Assembly: GCF_014284175.1 (NCBI RefSeq)
Contig: NZ_JACOGA010000019.1
Coordinates: forward strand, 1 to 64,000
From: Affinundibacterium flavidum
Lineage (GTDB): Bacteria; Pseudomonadota; Gammaproteobacteria; Burkholderiales; Burkholderiaceae_D
Length of the DNA: 64,000 bases
Direction of reading: 5' to 3'
The position numbers and the translations under genes were made by a program. Numbering within the stretch: position 1 is the stretch's first letter; every line of letters starts with the position of its first letter. The notes under the pieces were generated by a model. It was not told the origin of the DNA, searched no databases, and saw nothing but the letters and a program-made list of their open reading frames with translations. Positions 62,139 to 64,000 of the stretch are shown here, piece after piece.

Positions 62139-63411
62139 AAAAATCCAAATCTTTCAAGAAGGGGATACCGCCATAACGTCCATTTAAATAGCCTCGTTCT
62201 ACAGCCTCATTATCTCTAGGGCTGAAGTCAGATAAAGGATAAAGCCGGGTAGCGCGATTACTATCTTTTTCCATAAACCAAACCTGATCGCGCCGTAAGA
62301 GTTTTTGGCTCAGCAAAGTTGTATCGTGAGTCGTAAAGATAAGCTGCGCTTTACTGCCTTCATGATGAAGCTTTTTCACAAGATGGTGAACTAGCAGTGG
62401 ATGCAAACTCGTATCTAATTCATCCACCACTAGCACGCGATCATGCTCAATCACATCTAGCCAAGGACCCGCAAAGGCAAACAGTGCAAGCGTGCCGTCG
62501 GATTCCTCTTCCTCAGCGAACTCTACTAATTCTTGAGTGACTGCATCTTTGTGAAAAAAACGAGGCTCTAGATTTTTCTTCCCAGCCAATTCCTTAATGA
62601 GTCCTTCGCGCATTGTTGAGGGCATAGATGGATGTAAAGATTCTGCTGAGAACAAAGATTCTTTGATCTGGATATCCGCGATGGACAAATCTGCGGCATT
62701 CATAAATTCGATAACACGTTTACGATCCGGCTCATCTTGGCAACGCATAAGCGTGTAGCCTTGGCTAAATCCATGAACCGAGTCCACGACACGTAAGCGA
62801 GATCGAAACCAGCTAAAGGCAGGTTTTAATTGCTCATTATTGAGTTGAATGGCAGTCGAAAAAAACAAGGCGTTCGGTCTGGTTTGGTTTTCCCAAATCT
62901 GTCGCTGGCGGCCACCCAAAAAATTCGGGCTGAATTTGTATACATCTTTACCTGCTTGCACATCAAATACACGGTGAAACCATTTTTGTGGACGACCAGA
63001 AGGGTAGGCAAATAGCCATTCCTCGGTAAAACGCTCGCGGTTACAGCGGAAGCCGTACTCGTAACGCACTTCGTTTTCAATAAAAGTAATTTCAAATTCG
63101 CTGTCAGCTTGACGCGATTCCGCAGTGAGTTTGAAAGCAACAACGTCGATAGGATCGTCTGCCTGACTCTCTTTTTGCGAATTTAGAACTTGATACTCCA
63201 TTAGACGCAAAGCCTGAATCAAGGTGCTTTTACCCGATGCATTTGGTCCATACAAAACACTAGAACGCAGCAATCTAGGCACGCCTTCATCGGCAACGGG
63301 TGCAAAAGTATTCAGAGCTTCAAGCTCTTTAAAATAGGAAGACGCCGTCATATTGAGCGTTTGACGCTCAAGAATAGATCGGTAATTAGTGACTGAGAAT
63401 TCGATTAGCAT
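62128..63411 (-). CDS. rloA: RloA-type AAA ATPase
   Basis: A 427-residue ABC/SMC-like ATPase of the AAA_21/15 type. It starts MLIEFSVTNYRSILERQTLNM. Walker A LYGPNASGKSTLIQALR (about residue 55), a long central insert, the signature region SDGTLALFAFA, Walker B RVLVVDELDTSLHPLLV and the His switch IFTTHDTTLLSQ. Paired with RloB by overlap. Upstream lie a 22-bp palindrome and a G-rich repeat. Confidence 0.92.
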   Translation of the reverse strand: MLIEFSVTNYRSILERQTLNMTASSYFKELEALNTFAPVADEGVPRLLRSSVLYGPNASGKSTLIQALRLMEYQVLNSQKESQADDPIDVVAFKLTAESRQADSEFEITFIENEVRYEYGFRCNRERFTEEWLFAYPSGRPQKWFHRVFDVQAGKDVYKFSPNFLGGRQRQIWENQTRPNALFFSTAIQLNNEQLKPAFSWFRSRLRVVDSVHGFSQGYTLMRCQDEPDRKRVIEFMNAADLSIADIQIKESLFSAESLHPSMPSTMREGLIKELAGKKNLEPRFFHKDAVTQELVEFAEEEESDGTLALFAFAGPWLDVIEHDRVLVVDELDTSLHPLLVHHLVKKLHHEGSKAQLIFTTHDTTLLSQKLLRRDQVWFMEKDSNRATRLYPLSDFSPRDNEAVERGYLNGRYGGIPFLKDLDFYGE

Positions 63412-63501
63412 GGCGCTATCTTACACTTATCATTTGATTTTTGCATTTTATGTGCAAAAAAACGACTTAAATGTGATTTTTATCAGTTTTTGTGGGATTC
63501 G

Positions 63502-63523
63502 TTCGCTATTCGCGAATAGCGAA
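63502..63523. promoter_or_regulatory. 22-bp perfect palindrome ahead of rloA
   Basis: Two 11-bp halves, TTCGCTATTCG and CGAATAGCGAA, form a perfect palindrome; GTGGG (63492-63496) and CCCAC (63526-63530) extend it. It may be an operator or a cruciform-forming site. Confidence 0.75.
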
Positions 63524-63529
63524 TGCCCA

Positions 63530-63565
63530 CCCCCCCAAACCCCCAAACCCCCAAACCCCCAAACC
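63530..63565 (-). repeat. CCCCCAAA tandem repeat (G-quadruplex potential on the minus strand)
   Basis: Runs of 7, 5, 5 and 5 C separated by AAA or AAAC. On the leftward coding strand this is four G tracts with TTT loops, which fits a G-quadruplex. It lies about 120-155 bp ahead of the rloA start. Confidence 0.85.
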
Positions 63566-63648
63566 TCAACACTTAATGTCCAAAGGATAGGTAAAAATAT
63601 GTTGATCAGATCAACTGATTGTTGGGATGTGTCGATTCGATAAAAGTG

Positions 63649-63999
63649 TTAGACACCGTACGCTTTGTCCCAGCACGCTTCAAGGGCAGAAAATATCACT
63701 TTCATCTCATCTTCAAATAACTCGCGAGAAATGGTTCTACCTATCCGTGTCGCAAGAGGAACTTTTTTTGTGACGGCAGCAAACTTAGCCCGCTCGGTGG
63801 CTGGATAGTATTCTTCTAGCCCTAGGGTAGGTAAAACATGCGCGCGTTGACCATTACGAATATGTGGATGTTCATCCAAAAAGTTTTGTAACCTTTGTTC
63901 TTTGTCTGTCCCAGTTGGCTTATCGAAAAGCAGTACTGCGCGATTTTTGTATATCGGCGAATCTCCGAGCGGGGCGAATGCTTTCATGATCGCCCCAAG
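63649..63999 (-). CDS. C-terminal part of a protein running off the right edge, TOPRIM/OLD-like
   Basis: The leftward frame is open to the window edge; 117 residues are visible, with no need for a start inside the window (the ATG at 63985-63987 is internal). The sequence FAPLGDSPIYKNRAVLLFDKPTGTDKEQRL and VLPTLGLEEYYPATE resembles the TOPRIM end of OLD-family nucleases (acidic ...EEYYP). That reading is tentative. It precedes rloAB-hsdR on the same strand and may be part of the same defence island. Confidence 0.45.
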   Translation of the reverse strand, partial: LGAIMKAFAPLGDSPIYKNRAVLLFDKPTGTDKEQRLQNFLDEHPHIRNGQRAHVLPTLGLEEYYPATERAKFAAVTKKVPLATRIGRTISRELFEDEMKVIFSALEACWDKAYGV

Positions 64000-64000
64000 A

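Larger units (their letters stand above)
63412..63648. promoter_or_regulatory. upstream region of rloAB-hsdR with palindrome and G-quadruplex motif
   Basis: Contains the 22-bp palindrome (63502-63523) and the CCCCCAAA repeat (63530-63565). No coding frame is convincing here. Confidence 0.7.

Overview
The window looks like the chromosome of a betaproteobacterium of the order Burkholderiales, most likely an Oxalobacteraceae member of moderate GC (an Undibacterium-like organism is my best guess; this is inference). Support comes from gene order and fusions typical of that order: polA next to a LOG-family gene, DUF2782 protein, homoserine kinase and a BPSS1780-type membrane protein; rplM-rpsI followed by argC, a DUF6776-like protein, a bactofilin and erpA; glcDEF; and a glucokinase fused to an RpiR/HexR-type regulator.

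Layout. 1-100: tail of an IS110-family transposase. 0.3-20 kb: a region rich in exported hydrolases (M20 peptidase, class C beta-lactamase-like serine hydrolase, two M28 peptidases, an MBL-fold hydrolase, an S10 carboxypeptidase lipoprotein, a putative alpha/beta-hydrolase), mixed with a GST, a CorC/HlyC-type CBS membrane protein, and an Lrp/AsnC regulator divergent from an isochorismatase-like hydrolase. 20-28 kb: polA and the divergent LOG/DUF2782/thrB/membrane protein group, then OsmC. 28-33 kb: rplM-rpsI with a consensus promoter and structured leader, argC, DUF6776-like gene, bactofilin and erpA, interrupted by two copies of a MITE-like repeat; an orphan terminator before rplM marks a possible small RNA. 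33-37 kb: glycolate oxidase glcDEF. 37-45 kb: ompW with an FNR-type box, then a glucan-use block in which a glucokinase and two secreted GH13 enzymes are read leftward and a glucokinase-RpiR fusion rightward, with two HexR-like operators between them. 45-54 kb: di-haem peroxidase, a BaeSR-like two-component system and, directly after it, three paralogous small exported proteins that share one conserved promoter module, with a lipoprotein gene among them. 54-58 kb: a flavin oxidoreductase and a PAS-GGDEF-EAL protein. 58-64 kb: a defence island read leftward: an OLD/TOPRIM-like gene tail, rloA, rloB and type I restriction subunit hsdR; hsdM and hsdS must lie to the right, outside the window.

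The most novel-looking part is 49.4-53.1 kb: a response regulator followed by an array of 11-bp direct repeats (the spacing bound by OmpR/PhoB proteins) and three copies of an unrecognised ~90-residue protein, each behind the same ~75-bp module. Second are the 22-bp perfect palindrome plus G-quadruplex-type repeat ahead of rloAB-hsdR, and the possible small RNA at about 28340-28582. No tRNA, rRNA or CRISPR array was found.
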